IMG/VR virus record: IMGVR_UViG_3300048672_000883
Span: 1 to 39,596 of that record
Source of the DNA: a virus
Reading direction: 5' to 3' (one strand)
Length of the DNA stretch: 39,596 nt
Of this stretch, positions 29,117 to 35,165 are shown one piece after another. Numbering within the stretch: the first letter of the stretch is position 1; each line of letters begins with the position of its first letter. The position numbers were made by a program, and so were the translations under genes. Below the pieces are notes generated by a model that was not told where the DNA came from, ran no database searches, and saw nothing but the letters and a program-made list of their open reading frames with translations.

Positions 29117-29808
29117 TGACTGAAAACGAGATAGTAAAAACTGTACTGATGGCAGCAGGATGGGCACCCGACGATGTGCTAAAGCCTGGTAGATCAAACT
29201 CGCCAGAACTACTTGCCGCACAGTTCATATCTGCTATTATATCAGAAGATACGATGCCTAAAGCAGCAAGACGTCTAGGCATGGGAAAACAGACTCTAAA
29301 TAGAGTAGTGGCTAAGTGGCTAATACCTGTATTCGGTCAGCTACACGGCGGTGGTGAAACCTGGAAGCGCGTATTACTGCATAATGCAGAATTAAAATAC
29401 TGCCCTCACTGTGACCGCATTCTACCCTACACGCAGTTTACTAAATCCGCCCAGAATATTGGTGGTGTTGACAGTATATGTAAATCTTGCAAAAGCAGCA
29501 AAAACGCTACTTACTATCAGGAAAATAAAGACACTTACCACAAGCCCTACATAGACGAGCACAGGGCAGAATATAATGCTAGAAACAGCTACAGGCGCGC
29601 TCGCAAACTAAAAGCAACTCCTAGTTGGGCAGATTTATCAAAAATAAAAGAGGTATATCGAACCTGTCCTCCTGAATGCCACGTAGACCATATTTATCCA
29701 TTAATTAGTGATTGGGTATGTGGTTTACATGTTCATGAAAACTTACAGCACTTATCCGCAGAAGAAAATCTGCGCAAAGGTAATAGAAACATTGCGACCG
29801 TGGCGTAA
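29116..29808 (+). CDS. HNH endonuclease (group 1) ending inside tRNA-Leu
   Basis: 230 aa. HTH-like middle (PKAARRLGMGKQTLNRVVAKW), then a zinc pair CPHC...CKSC at about 95-131 and the HNH core HVDHIYPLISDWVCGLHVHENLQHLSAEENL (quoted in part) near the end. Paralogs are at 30072 and 32943. Its last four codons and stop are the first 15 bases of tRNA-Leu. Free-standing homing enzyme; target site probably nearby. Confidence 0.85.
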   Translation: MTENEIVKTVLMAAGWAPDDVLKPGRSNSPELLAAQFISAIISEDTMPKAARRLGMGKQTLNRVVAKWLIPVFGQLHGGGETWKRVLLHNAELKYCPHCDRILPYTQFTKSAQNIGGVDSICKSCKSSKNATYYQENKDTYHKPYIDEHRAEYNARNSYRRARKLKATPSWADLSKIKEVYRTCPPECHVDHIYPLISDWVCGLHVHENLQHLSAEENLRKGNRNIATVA

Positions 29809-29879
29809 TTGGTAGCCGCAGCAGATTTAAGTCCTGCTATCTATATGGTGTGTGAGTTCGAGTCTCACCGGTCGTACCA
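29794..29879 (+). tRNA. tRNA-Leu (anticodon TAA)
   Basis: Acceptor GCGACCG/CGGTCGT, discriminator A, CCA. Anticodon loop TTTAAGT; class II variable arm. The 5' end overlaps the HNH coding sequence. Confidence 0.9.
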
Positions 29880-30001
29880 AACACTTTAGCACAACCCGTA
29901 GTTACGAGGGGCTAGAGGGAATCTAAGAAACGGGCAGCCCCAGGCTCTTAACAGAGTCAGGAAGATCTCGGGTATTGATCTCTAGTGTGCATTTTTATAT
30001 C
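29880..30001 (+). other. gene-free spacer
   Basis: About 120 bases with no open frame. Short stems only; the sequence leads into the promoter hairpin at 30002. Confidence 0.4.
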
Positions 30002-30050
30002 GTAGGTCTCAAAATTTAGTCTTGTGATTTTGAGACCTACATGCTATAAT
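30002..30050 (+). promoter_or_regulatory. promoter with 14-bp hairpin
   Basis: Arms GTAGGTCTCAAAAT (30002-30015) and complement (30027-30040). TTGTGA (30022-30027) starts in the loop; TATAAT (30045-30050) follows the right arm, spacer 17. AAAATTTAG precedes the -35 box. Confidence 0.75.
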
Positions 30051-30071
30051 TACACTATAAAAGGTGATATT

Positions 30072-30713
30072 ATGGCATATAAAAAACAAGAAATCATACC
30101 TAGTATTCTAGAAGAGCTAGATGCGGGCCTAGCGTTTGAGTATTACCTCGGTGCGCAGTACGTCAAGGTATACGAAAGTTTCGTATCGGTTATGTCTAGT
30201 CAATCCCCCGCACTTAAAAATGTGTTTGGATATAACAGATATTTATTTCCTAAAATATTAAATACCTTATTCGATAATACTGAATATTTAAACTATAGGG
30301 ATTTATCTAAATATCTATTGCATACAAGAGGCTTTAGGTACTGTGCTAAATGCGACACAGTATATAAGGAAAGCTGTTTTAGACCTAACTCTACTAGGTT
30401 GGACGGACTAAATTCATACTGCAAATATTGTCAGTTAGCGGGTACTAAACTTACTCAAGCTGCTAGACAGGCTAAGTATAAGTCTGTGCAGCTAAACTCT
30501 ATACCGAGTTGGGCAAACATGGAGTATATAGCTAAGGTGTATTCTAATTGCCCGGAGGGGTACCACGTAGACCACATTATCCCTTTACAGGGAACTGAAG
30601 TATGTGGGCTACACGTGGAAAATAATCTTCAGTATCTGCCTGCCTCGGAAAATATATCCAAAGGCAATAAATTAATCGCGGAGTACGTCAGTGGTAGACT
30701 AGCAGGCTCATAA
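30072..30713 (+). CDS. HNH endonuclease (group 1) ending in tRNA anticodon loop
   Basis: 213 aa from ATG 30072 (AAGGTGA upstream). Zinc pair CAKC...CKYC, then PSWANMEYIAKVY and the HNH core YHVDHIIPLQGTEVCGLHVE near the end. Paralog of 29116 and 32943. Its last 12 codons are the 5' half of the next tRNA, and its TAA stop is the TAA of that tRNA's CTCATAA anticodon loop. Confidence 0.85.
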   Translation: MAYKKQEIIPSILEELDAGLAFEYYLGAQYVKVYESFVSVMSSQSPALKNVFGYNRYLFPKILNTLFDNTEYLNYRDLSKYLLHTRGFRYCAKCDTVYKESCFRPNSTRLDGLNSYCKYCQLAGTKLTQAARQAKYKSVQLNSIPSWANMEYIAKVYSNCPEGYHVDHIIPLQGTEVCGLHVENNLQYLPASENISKGNKLIAEYVSGRLAGS

Positions 30714-30751
30714 CCTGAAAGGCGCTGGTTCAAATCCAGCCTCCGCAACCA
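30677..30751 (+). tRNA. tRNA-Met (CAT), initiator-like
   Basis: Acceptor CGCGGAG/CTCCGCA leaves C1 opposite A72 unpaired, the hallmark of bacterial initiator tRNA; discriminator A, CCA. Anticodon stem ends GG/CC around CTCATAA. The D stem (CGTC/GACT) is weaker. Overlaps the HNH gene by 37 bases. Confidence 0.85.
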
Positions 30752-30791
30752 ACACTTCTGCAACCAACACTTCTGCAACTAAAAGGAAACT

Positions 30792-30920
30792 ATGAGCTAT
30801 AATCGTGATCTGGAATCTGATCGTAATCTCAAGCGTGAGCATGATGCCATGCTTAAGAAGCTGGCTGCAGAACGACTTGCCCGCAACCGCGCTTGGAATC
30901 AAGCGCACAAGGCCAAATAA
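30792..30920 (+). CDS. 42-aa charged helical peptide
   Basis: ATG 30792 with AAAGGAA upstream. MSYNRDLESDRNLKREHDAM...: highly charged helix rich in Arg, Lys, Asp. Unknown. Confidence 0.6.
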   Translation: MSYNRDLESDRNLKREHDAMLKKLAAERLARNRAWNQAHKAK

Positions 30921-31045
30921 CCTACCTTAGGTCCGTTGGCGTCACGGTAAGCAACCTTCGAGTTCGCTTGGCGTCCGCGTAATTACACTAGCCCGCGTTA
31001 GTGGCTGCCGGATAAAGTAACCGGCCCTACCATCAGGGATATAAA
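30921..31045 (+). ncRNA. structured spacer with paired hairpins
   Basis: No gene. Hairpins CACTA/TAGTG (30986-31003) and GCCGG/CCGGC with loop ATAAAGTAA (31007-31025) abut like those at 27286 and 31763, and CCTACCA follows. A degenerate tRNA was considered; no cloverleaf fits. Confidence 0.45.
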
Positions 31046-31219
31046 ATGACTACGTTACTAGAGCAGGCAGAACAGCAGATCTTAGAATCGGCTGATACTA
31101 TGGCAGCAGCAGCAACCTCGTTTAGTGGTTACGGGTATGACGTGTTTATTCGTGCACGTGATGCCTTTCAAGAGCTAGTACACGAATGGCTGGCGAGGCT
31201 AGGCCCTAAACCAGCGTAA
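31046..31219 (+). CDS. small hypothetical protein (57 aa)
   Basis: ATG 31046, CAGGGATATAAA upstream. MTTLLEQAEQQILESADTMA...: helical, Ala-rich. Unknown. Confidence 0.6.
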   Translation: MTTLLEQAEQQILESADTMAAAATSFSGYGYDVFIRARDAFQELVHEWLARLGPKPA

Positions 31220-31226
31220 TCCTTGA

Positions 31227-31306
31227 TCTCTAGCAAACCAGAGAAAATTTTAGCTTGCTAGAGACTTTAATTATTGATATAATATAGTCTGTGTCAATAA
31301 TTAAAG
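31227..31306 (+). promoter_or_regulatory. double hairpin promoter
   Basis: Hairpin 1: TCTCTAGCAA (31227-31236) with 31255-31264, carrying the -35 box TTGCTA (31255-31260) in its right arm. Hairpin 2: 13-base arms 31265-31277 and 31294-31306 with TATAAT (31278-31283) in the loop; spacer 17. It serves tRNA-Asn/Gln. Confidence 0.8.
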
Positions 31307-31309
31307 TAT

Positions 31310-31385
31310 TCCGCTTAAGCAAACACGGTGTGGGCACGGGATTGTTAATCCCTGAAGCTTGGTTCGATTCCAAGAAGCGGAGCCA
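31310..31385 (+). tRNA. tRNA-Asn (anticodon GTT)
   Basis: Acceptor TCCGCTT/AAGCGGA, discriminator G, CCA. Anticodon loop TTGTTAA. Starts 3 bases after the promoter hairpin arm. Confidence 0.93.
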
Positions 31386-31392
31386 AGTTTAT

Positions 31393-31468
31393 TGGGGAGT
31401 AGCGTAATTGGTAGCGCAGCGGGTTTTGATCCCGCGGGTTATAGGTTCGAGTCCTATCTCCCCATCCA
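31393..31468 (+). tRNA. tRNA-Gln (anticodon TTG)
   Basis: Acceptor TGGGGAG/CTCCCCA, discriminator T, CCA. Anticodon loop TTTTGAT. Confidence 0.93.
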
Positions 31469-31486
31469 CACAATTAAGGATTTAGT

Positions 31487-31678
31487 ATGAGTGATGGTGG
31501 AAAAGGTTCAAAGCCGCGTCCAATCAGTGTAAGCGATGCTGAATATGCTGCACGCTGGGACGCTATTTTTGCCAAGCCAGATCAGCCTAGCGTTGAAGAT
31601 GTTGCTGAGGCAGCCGCCGAGCGAGCACTTCAGCAAATGGTAGATCTAAACGAGCGTTTAGGTCTATATAACGATTAA
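31487..31678 (+). CDS. small conserved-type phage protein (63 aa)
   Basis: MSDGGKGSKPRPISVSDAEY and ARWDAIF resemble short phage proteins with a basic start and acidic helical end, function unknown. No strong ribosome site (AAGGATTTAGT). Confidence 0.6.
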   Translation: MSDGGKGSKPRPISVSDAEYAARWDAIFAKPDQPSVEDVAEAAAERALQQMVDLNERLGLYND

Positions 31679-31803
31679 TCCCTGGGATGGGAATGACGAA
31701 GACCTGAAACGTCAATAAAGGTGGCGAGCCTTAAACGAAAACACAGGCGTGACACTAGAATGGTAGTAACGATATGACTACGCTGGAAGCATAACCAGCA
31801 CCT
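31679..31803 (+). ncRNA. structured spacer with paired hairpins
   Basis: No gene. At 31763-31799 two abutting hairpins have arms GTAGT/ACTAC (loop AACGATATG) and GCTGG/CCAGC (loop AAGCATAA). Compared with 27286-27322, base pairs change on both sides, so the folds are kept. tRNA-Thr begins 5 bases later. Confidence 0.55.
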
Positions 31804-31878
31804 GCCCTTGTAGCTCAGAGGAAGAGCACTCGCCTTGTAAGCGATAGGTCGTCTGTTCGATTCAGACCTGGGGCACCA
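31804..31878 (+). tRNA. tRNA-Thr (anticodon TGT)
   Basis: Acceptor GCCCTTG/CTGGGGC with one T-T mismatch, discriminator A, CCA. Anticodon loop CTTGTAA. Confidence 0.9.
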
Positions 31879-31956
31879 TATTTTAGCATATCCGCGTGTA
31901 CGGGACGCCGGTTAAGACTAGAGATAGCGCACGTTGTAGGGTATGCTAAAATATGG
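31876..31956 (+). repeat. 15-bp inverted repeat starting at tRNA-Thr CCA
   Basis: CCATATTTTAGCATA (31876-31890), beginning with the tRNA's CCA, pairs with 31942-31956 around a 51-base loop. A similar CCATACTAAAA arm starts at the CCA of tRNA-Ser at 34563. Confidence 0.65.
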
Positions 31957-32163
31957 AGCTATAACCAAAGCCACTAGCCACTTAATCGCCTATACATGCG
32001 GAGCAGTTCCGGATACGCCTTCCGCGGGCAGGGTAATGGGGAGCTCAAAGTCGTAAGCAGTAGGCCGCTGCTGGACTTCCTTAAAAGTGGCTTTAGTTAT
32101 GGTTGTATGAAACGATCAGAATCATGCTGTGGAAGCGGCTCTCGGATGCCGCCAAGTCCACCA
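31957..32163 (+). ncRNA. ssrA: candidate tmRNA acceptor piece
   Basis: The 3' end is tRNA-like: 5-bp stem GCGGC/GCCGC with an 8-base loop (32135-32152), then CAAGTCC, A and CCA (32153-32163). CAAGTCC pairs with GGA-(CAA)-CTTG at 32785-32794, just before a tmRNA tag piece, giving a 7-bp stem with a 3-base bulge. The order acceptor - intervening - coding is that of permuted tmRNA genes. The 5' limit and internal pseudoknots are not resolved. Confidence 0.45.
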
Positions 32164-32197
32164 TTAAGTAGTCTTAGAATTAACGTAGGAGTTAATT

Positions 32198-32767
32198 GTG
32201 TCAGAACAAAAACTAGTAGATCAGTTCAAGAGTTACGTACTAGAGGGTAAAACAATAAAAGAGCTCCAACAGTTGTATGGTTGGAGCAGAACAAAGGTAA
32301 CTGAGTTCAAAAAATTACACGGGCTAGTGGGGCTATCACCAAACTCGAAAAAGCTAGACCGCAGTACGGGTACTAAAACCTGTAACGCCTGCTGTCTTGA
32401 GTTACCGCTTAGTAGCTTTTATTCCAACGGTAAAACCTCCGCAGGAGTAGTTAAATATAAGCCTACTTGCATACCATGCGAAAACTCTAGCAGAAAGTCA
32501 AGCTTTGTAGACTTAATAGAGACTTACCTATCTATTAAGGGACAGACATATTCCTGCATTAGGTGCGGGTATACTGGAATATTTGGTTCTCTTGATTTTC
32601 ATCACCGTAATCCGGCGGAAAAGTCCTTTAATATAGGAGCTACTAAGAGTATATCTGAAGAAGCGTTCCTGGAGAGGTTAGTTCCAGAGTTGGATAAGTG
32701 CGATCTACTATGCCCAAACTGCCACAGACAAGAACACTTACTAATGGGCCTGAAAGGTTTCGATTAG
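32198..32767 (+). CDS. HNH endonuclease (group 2) between tmRNA pieces
   Basis: 189 aa from GTG 32198 with TAGGAG upstream. An HTH (KTIKELQQLYGWSRTKVTEF) precedes a zinc pair CNAC...CIPC and an HNH core YSCIRCG...LDFHHRNPAEK...CDLLCPNCHRQEH. It belongs to a different HNH subfamily from the three group-1 enzymes. It fills the segment between the CCA-ended piece and the tag-coding piece. Confidence 0.85.
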   Translation: MSEQKLVDQFKSYVLEGKTIKELQQLYGWSRTKVTEFKKLHGLVGLSPNSKKLDRSTGTKTCNACCLELPLSSFYSNGKTSAGVVKYKPTCIPCENSSRKSSFVDLIETYLSIKGQTYSCIRCGYTGIFGSLDFHHRNPAEKSFNIGATKSISEEAFLERLVPELDKCDLLCPNCHRQEHLLMGLKGFD

Positions 32768-32784
32768 GCTAATAGTATGCGAGT

Positions 32785-32895
32785 GGACAACTTGGCAATG
32801 CAGAAGCCAACAGGGTTGGGGGTTCCCGGCCAGAGACGCATAATAAGTAACTGCAAACGACAGTACATTTGCTCTAGCAGCTTAATGCAGGGCTA
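32785..32895 (+). ncRNA. ssrA: tmRNA tag-coding piece (tag ANDSTFALAA)
   Basis: GCAAACGAC...GCTCTAGCAGCTTAA at 32853-32885 encodes A-N-D-S-T-F-A-L-A-A-stop, the length and ends of beta/gammaproteobacterial tmRNA tags. CATAATAAGTAACT sits before the resume codon. Upstream stems CCAAC/GTTGG and GGG/CCC could form the first pseudoknot. No 3' acceptor half follows; a terminator and an opposing gene do, so a one-piece form is excluded. The usual GGATTCGACGG of the 5' tRNA-like part is not seen. Confidence 0.75.
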
Positions 32896-32905
32896 AGGTT
32901 TCTCC

Positions 32906-32944
32906 GGGTCTGACCTTATTATCAAACCAGACCCTATTCCTTTT
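32906..32944 (+). terminator. hairpin terminator after tag piece
   Basis: GGGTCTG/CAGACCC with a 15-base loop, then TATTCCTTTT. It separates the tmRNA piece from the convergent HNH gene. Confidence 0.65.
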
Positions 32945-33641
32945 ATATGGAGGTTCCGTAGAAAATATCTCCATCAGAAAAGAAATTGCTTTTAGCGATA
33001 TTATCTTTTGCCTCAATGTACTGTAAGTTATGCTCAACGTGTAGTCCGCATACTGAAGATCCTTGTAGAGGTGCCCAGTGGTCTACGTGATAACCCTCCG
33101 GACATTTAGCATATATTTCCTTAATCCTTTCTAAGTCGGCCCAGTTAGGTATTGCTTGTATTTTTGAAGCCCTATACTTTGCAGCTGTGGAGTTGACTTT
33201 ATCTCTATTCTCTCGCTGCCACTTTAGTTTAGTCTTTGCTACCATATCTTTATTTATAGCCCTGTACTCGCGCATACATTCTAAACACCAGCTATCTACG
33301 CCCGACGAAAGCATTGCTTTATTCTTAGAGAATAAAGCAATGTCCTTTATTTCCCCGCAAGAAGGACATTTTTTAAGTCCGTTAAGATTTAGTATATGTA
33401 AGTACCATTCTGTAGACCTAGAAGGTTTTGGTTTCTGATAGAACGTTAGACTAAATGCTTCCCGAACTTTGGTTTGATCGTGCCCCTTGAATAGCTCAAT
33501 AGCTTTTGTATTACCCCCGTCTAGAACAACTCTCTCTATAAGCTGTCTGGCGGTAATTTCCGGACTTTTTATAGTTTTGTTTTTAACCACAAAATCGGGG
33601 TCAACCTCGAGGACTTCTATCGTATTCTCAATTAAATTCAT
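32943..33641 (-). CDS. HNH endonuclease (group 1)
   Basis: 232 aa from ATG 33641; an in-frame TTG at 33665 lies at the predicted transcript start. Zinc pair CPSC...CLEC, PNWADLERIKEIYAKCPEG and the HNH core YHVDHWAPLQGSSVCGLHVE align with 29116 and 30072. It is the only minus-strand gene in this block and carries its own promoter hairpin. Confidence 0.85.
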   Translation of the reverse strand: MNLIENTIEVLEVDPDFVVKNKTIKSPEITARQLIERVVLDGGNTKAIELFKGHDQTKVREAFSLTFYQKPKPSRSTEWYLHILNLNGLKKCPSCGEIKDIALFSKNKAMLSSGVDSWCLECMREYRAINKDMVAKTKLKWQRENRDKVNSTAAKYRASKIQAIPNWADLERIKEIYAKCPEGYHVDHWAPLQGSSVCGLHVEHNLQYIEAKDNIAKSNFFSDGDIFYGTSI

Positions 33642-33651
33642 AGTTCTGTAA

Positions 33652-33697
33652 ACATTAACAAGCAATGATTAATTATACTACCATTGCTTGTTAATGT
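33652..33697 (-). promoter_or_regulatory. promoter inside a 16-bp hairpin, minus strand
   Basis: Perfect 16-base arms at 33652-33667 and 33682-33697. The minus-strand TATAAT (33672-33677) is in the loop; TAGACA lies 17 bases upstream within the outer arm region. Confidence 0.75.
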
Positions 33698-33725
33698 CTA
33701 CGCTAAATTTTATGGGGCCTAAATT

Positions 33726-34331
33726 TTGAATAATAAGCAGAATCCGTGCATTGCTAACCCTAAGCTATCCCAAGCTTTAGCAGGTAGTGAGGCTTCCTCG
33801 CATTTCACTAAATCTAAAGGCAACTTTTACGAGTTTTATCTGAGCGGAGAACTTCTAGAGCCAGAAAGCTATATTGGCTGGTTTGATGTAATTCGTAATG
33901 CAGGTCCACAAGATACTATAAAGATATTCATTAATAGTCCTGGAGGGGACCTTTATACTGCTATTCAGTTCTTGCGCGTCATGGGGGAGACTGAGGCTGA
34001 AATTATTTGCTCGGTTGAGGGTGCTTGCATGAGTGCTGCAACTATGATCTTTCTGCACGCGGACGTACACGAAGTAACGCCTAATTCTGCCTTTATGTTC
34101 CACGACTACTCAAGTGGTGTGTTTGGTAAGGGCGGAGAGCAGTACGACCAAATTCAATTTGAGCGCAAGTGGTCTGAAACATTTTTAAAAGATGTATACG
34201 CTGGATTTCTTAGTGTTCAGGAAATTGAGTCTGTGCTACACAATAAAGACCTGTGGATGACTTCTACAGAGGTTGTATCCAGGCTACAAGCACTTGCAGA
34301 GGCTAGTAGCCTGGAAGTTAAAGAAGAATAA
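33726..34331 (+). CDS. ClpP-like serine protease
   Basis: 201 aa from a TTG at 33726; no upstream ATG keeps the frame. IKIFINSPGGDLYTAIQFLR, VEGACMSAATMIFL (S103 nucleophile), FMFHDYSSG (H126) and NKDLWMTSTEV (D175) match the ClpP fold and triad. Phage ClpP-like proteins often process virion proteins or join host ClpX/A. Which applies here is open. Confidence 0.82.
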   Translation: MNNKQNPCIANPKLSQALAGSEASSHFTKSKGNFYEFYLSGELLEPESYIGWFDVIRNAGPQDTIKIFINSPGGDLYTAIQFLRVMGETEAEIICSVEGACMSAATMIFLHADVHEVTPNSAFMFHDYSSGVFGKGGEQYDQIQFERKWSETFLKDVYAGFLSVQEIESVLHNKDLWMTSTEVVSRLQALAEASSLEVKEE

Positions 34332-34377
34332 TCCAGTGTGTCACCCTTAACCAGGGTTGACGCCCCTGGCTGGACAT

Positions 34378-34470
34378 GGAACAGTTAGCCGAGTTGGACT
34401 AGCGGCATCGGCCTTGAAAACCGAAGGCTCTTAACGGGGTGTGTGGGTTCGAGGCCCACCTGTTCCGCCA
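34378..34470 (+). tRNA. tRNA-Ser (anticodon TGA)
   Basis: Acceptor GGAACAG/CTGTTCC, discriminator G, CCA. Anticodon loop CTTGAAA; long variable arm. Confidence 0.92.
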
Positions 34471-34476
34471 CAATAC

Positions 34477-34565
34477 AGCATGTACAGCAAAGTGGTCTTT
34501 GCAGGTGCCTGGAAAGCACCCGGTTGGTTTTACCGGCCTTGGTTCGACTCCAATACGTGCTGCCA
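34477..34565 (+). tRNA. tRNA-Ser (anticodon GGA)
   Basis: Acceptor AGCATGT/ACGTGCT, discriminator G, CCA. Anticodon stem GGTGC/GCACC with loop CTGGAAA; variable arm CCGGT/ACCGG. The T stem has one mismatch. Confidence 0.85.
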
Positions 34566-34597
34566 TACTAAAACGCATATGGTGTGTTTTAGTATGG
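34563..34597 (+). terminator. 15-bp hairpin joining tRNA CCA to a start codon
   Basis: CCATACTAAAACGCA begins with the CCA of tRNA-Ser and pairs with 34583-34597, whose end is the ATG of the next gene. The TTTTAG in the right arm gives a weak T-run. Confidence 0.6.
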
Positions 34598-34851
34598 CAA
34601 AAGCATTTACACAACTTAAAAATCCCAAACTCGCGCCAACCGACAAAATTCCATTCGGTAAATATAAAGGTTGCCGCGTATGTGACTGCTGGGATGATTA
34701 TGAATACTTTTTATGGCTCCATAAGGAGCACCCAGGTATGTTTACTCAGGGATGCATAGACGGCTTTAACAGTGCAAAAGCTTGCTATGATAAAGAACGC
34801 TATCAACGCGAAGAAGTAGATCCTTACTTATTCGACGATGTGCCATTTTAA
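34594..34851 (+). CDS. protein with PFGKYKG motif (85 aa)
   Basis: ATG 34594. KIPFGKYKGCRVCDCWDDYEYFLWL matches the small domain found at the C-terminus of exodeoxyribonuclease X and in DUF3820/QSregVF-type proteins; no nuclease domain is attached. The acidic tail ends VDPYLFDDVPF. tRNA-Gly begins at the very next base. Confidence 0.7.
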   Translation: MAKAFTQLKNPKLAPTDKIPFGKYKGCRVCDCWDDYEYFLWLHKEHPGMFTQGCIDGFNSAKACYDKERYQREEVDPYLFDDVPF

Positions 34852-34924
34852 GCGGGTAAAGTGTTTATGGATACACGCAAGTCTTCCAAACTTGAGTAGA
34901 CCAGATCGTTACTGGCTACCCGCT
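34852..34924 (+). tRNA. tRNA-Gly (anticodon TCC)
   Basis: Acceptor GCGGGTA/TACCCGC, discriminator T, CCA not encoded. Anticodon loop CTTCCAA. T-loop ATCGTTA is atypical. Confidence 0.88.
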
Positions 34925-34933
34925 CAAATTAAT

Positions 34934-35009
34934 ACCTCCTTAGTTCAGCGGTACGAACGTCACCATTACAAGGTGAATGTCGCTGGTTCGATCCCAGCAG
35001 GAGGTACCA
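34934..35009 (+). tRNA. tRNA-Val (anticodon TAC)
   Basis: Acceptor ACCTCCT/AGGAGGT, discriminator A, CCA. Anticodon loop ATTACAA. Confidence 0.93.
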
Positions 35010-35026
35010 CCTTACAATTTATTGAC

Positions 35027-35085
35027 TTGAACAATCCCCCGAATCTTGCTATAATTATAGTATTGATTCGGGGGATTTTGCTTTT
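35027..35085 (+). promoter_or_regulatory. promoter inside a terminator hairpin
   Basis: TTGAAC (35027-35032), 17-bp spacer, TATAAT (35050-35055). Arms 35033-35045 (AATCCCCCGAATC) and 35065-35077 enclose the -10 box, and TTTGCTTTT follows, so the same element can terminate the tRNA transcript. Confidence 0.75.
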
Positions 35086-35116
35086 AAGGCAGCGCTAAAA
35101 GTTTAAAAATTTAGTA

Positions 35117-35145
35117 TTGACCCTAAACCGCCGCAATGATATAAT
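35117..35145 (+). promoter_or_regulatory. sigma70-type promoter with AAATTTAG upstream
   Basis: TTGACC, 17-bp spacer, TATAAT; the spacer contains CTAAACCG. Confidence 0.8.
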
Positions 35146-35165
35146 TTATTTTTTAGGGAAATAAA

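Noticed and set aside
30940-31030. Degenerate tRNA ending CCTACCA
   Set aside because: Outer pairing TAGGTCCG/CGGCCCTA is possible, but no cloverleaf arms fit between; listed as a structured RNA instead.
32073-32163. tRNA with acceptor GGACTT/AAGTCC
   Set aside because: D-like and T-like stems can be drawn, but no acceptable anticodon stem forms and the T-loop has 8 bases; the tmRNA acceptor reading explains more.
31879-32197. Group I intron carrying the HNH gene
   Set aside because: No recognisable group I core (P3-P8 conserved elements) could be identified by eye, and flanking exons would not join into a known RNA.
32785-32942. Ordinary one-piece tmRNA
   Set aside because: No 3' tRNA-like half or CCA follows the tag before the terminator and the opposing HNH gene.
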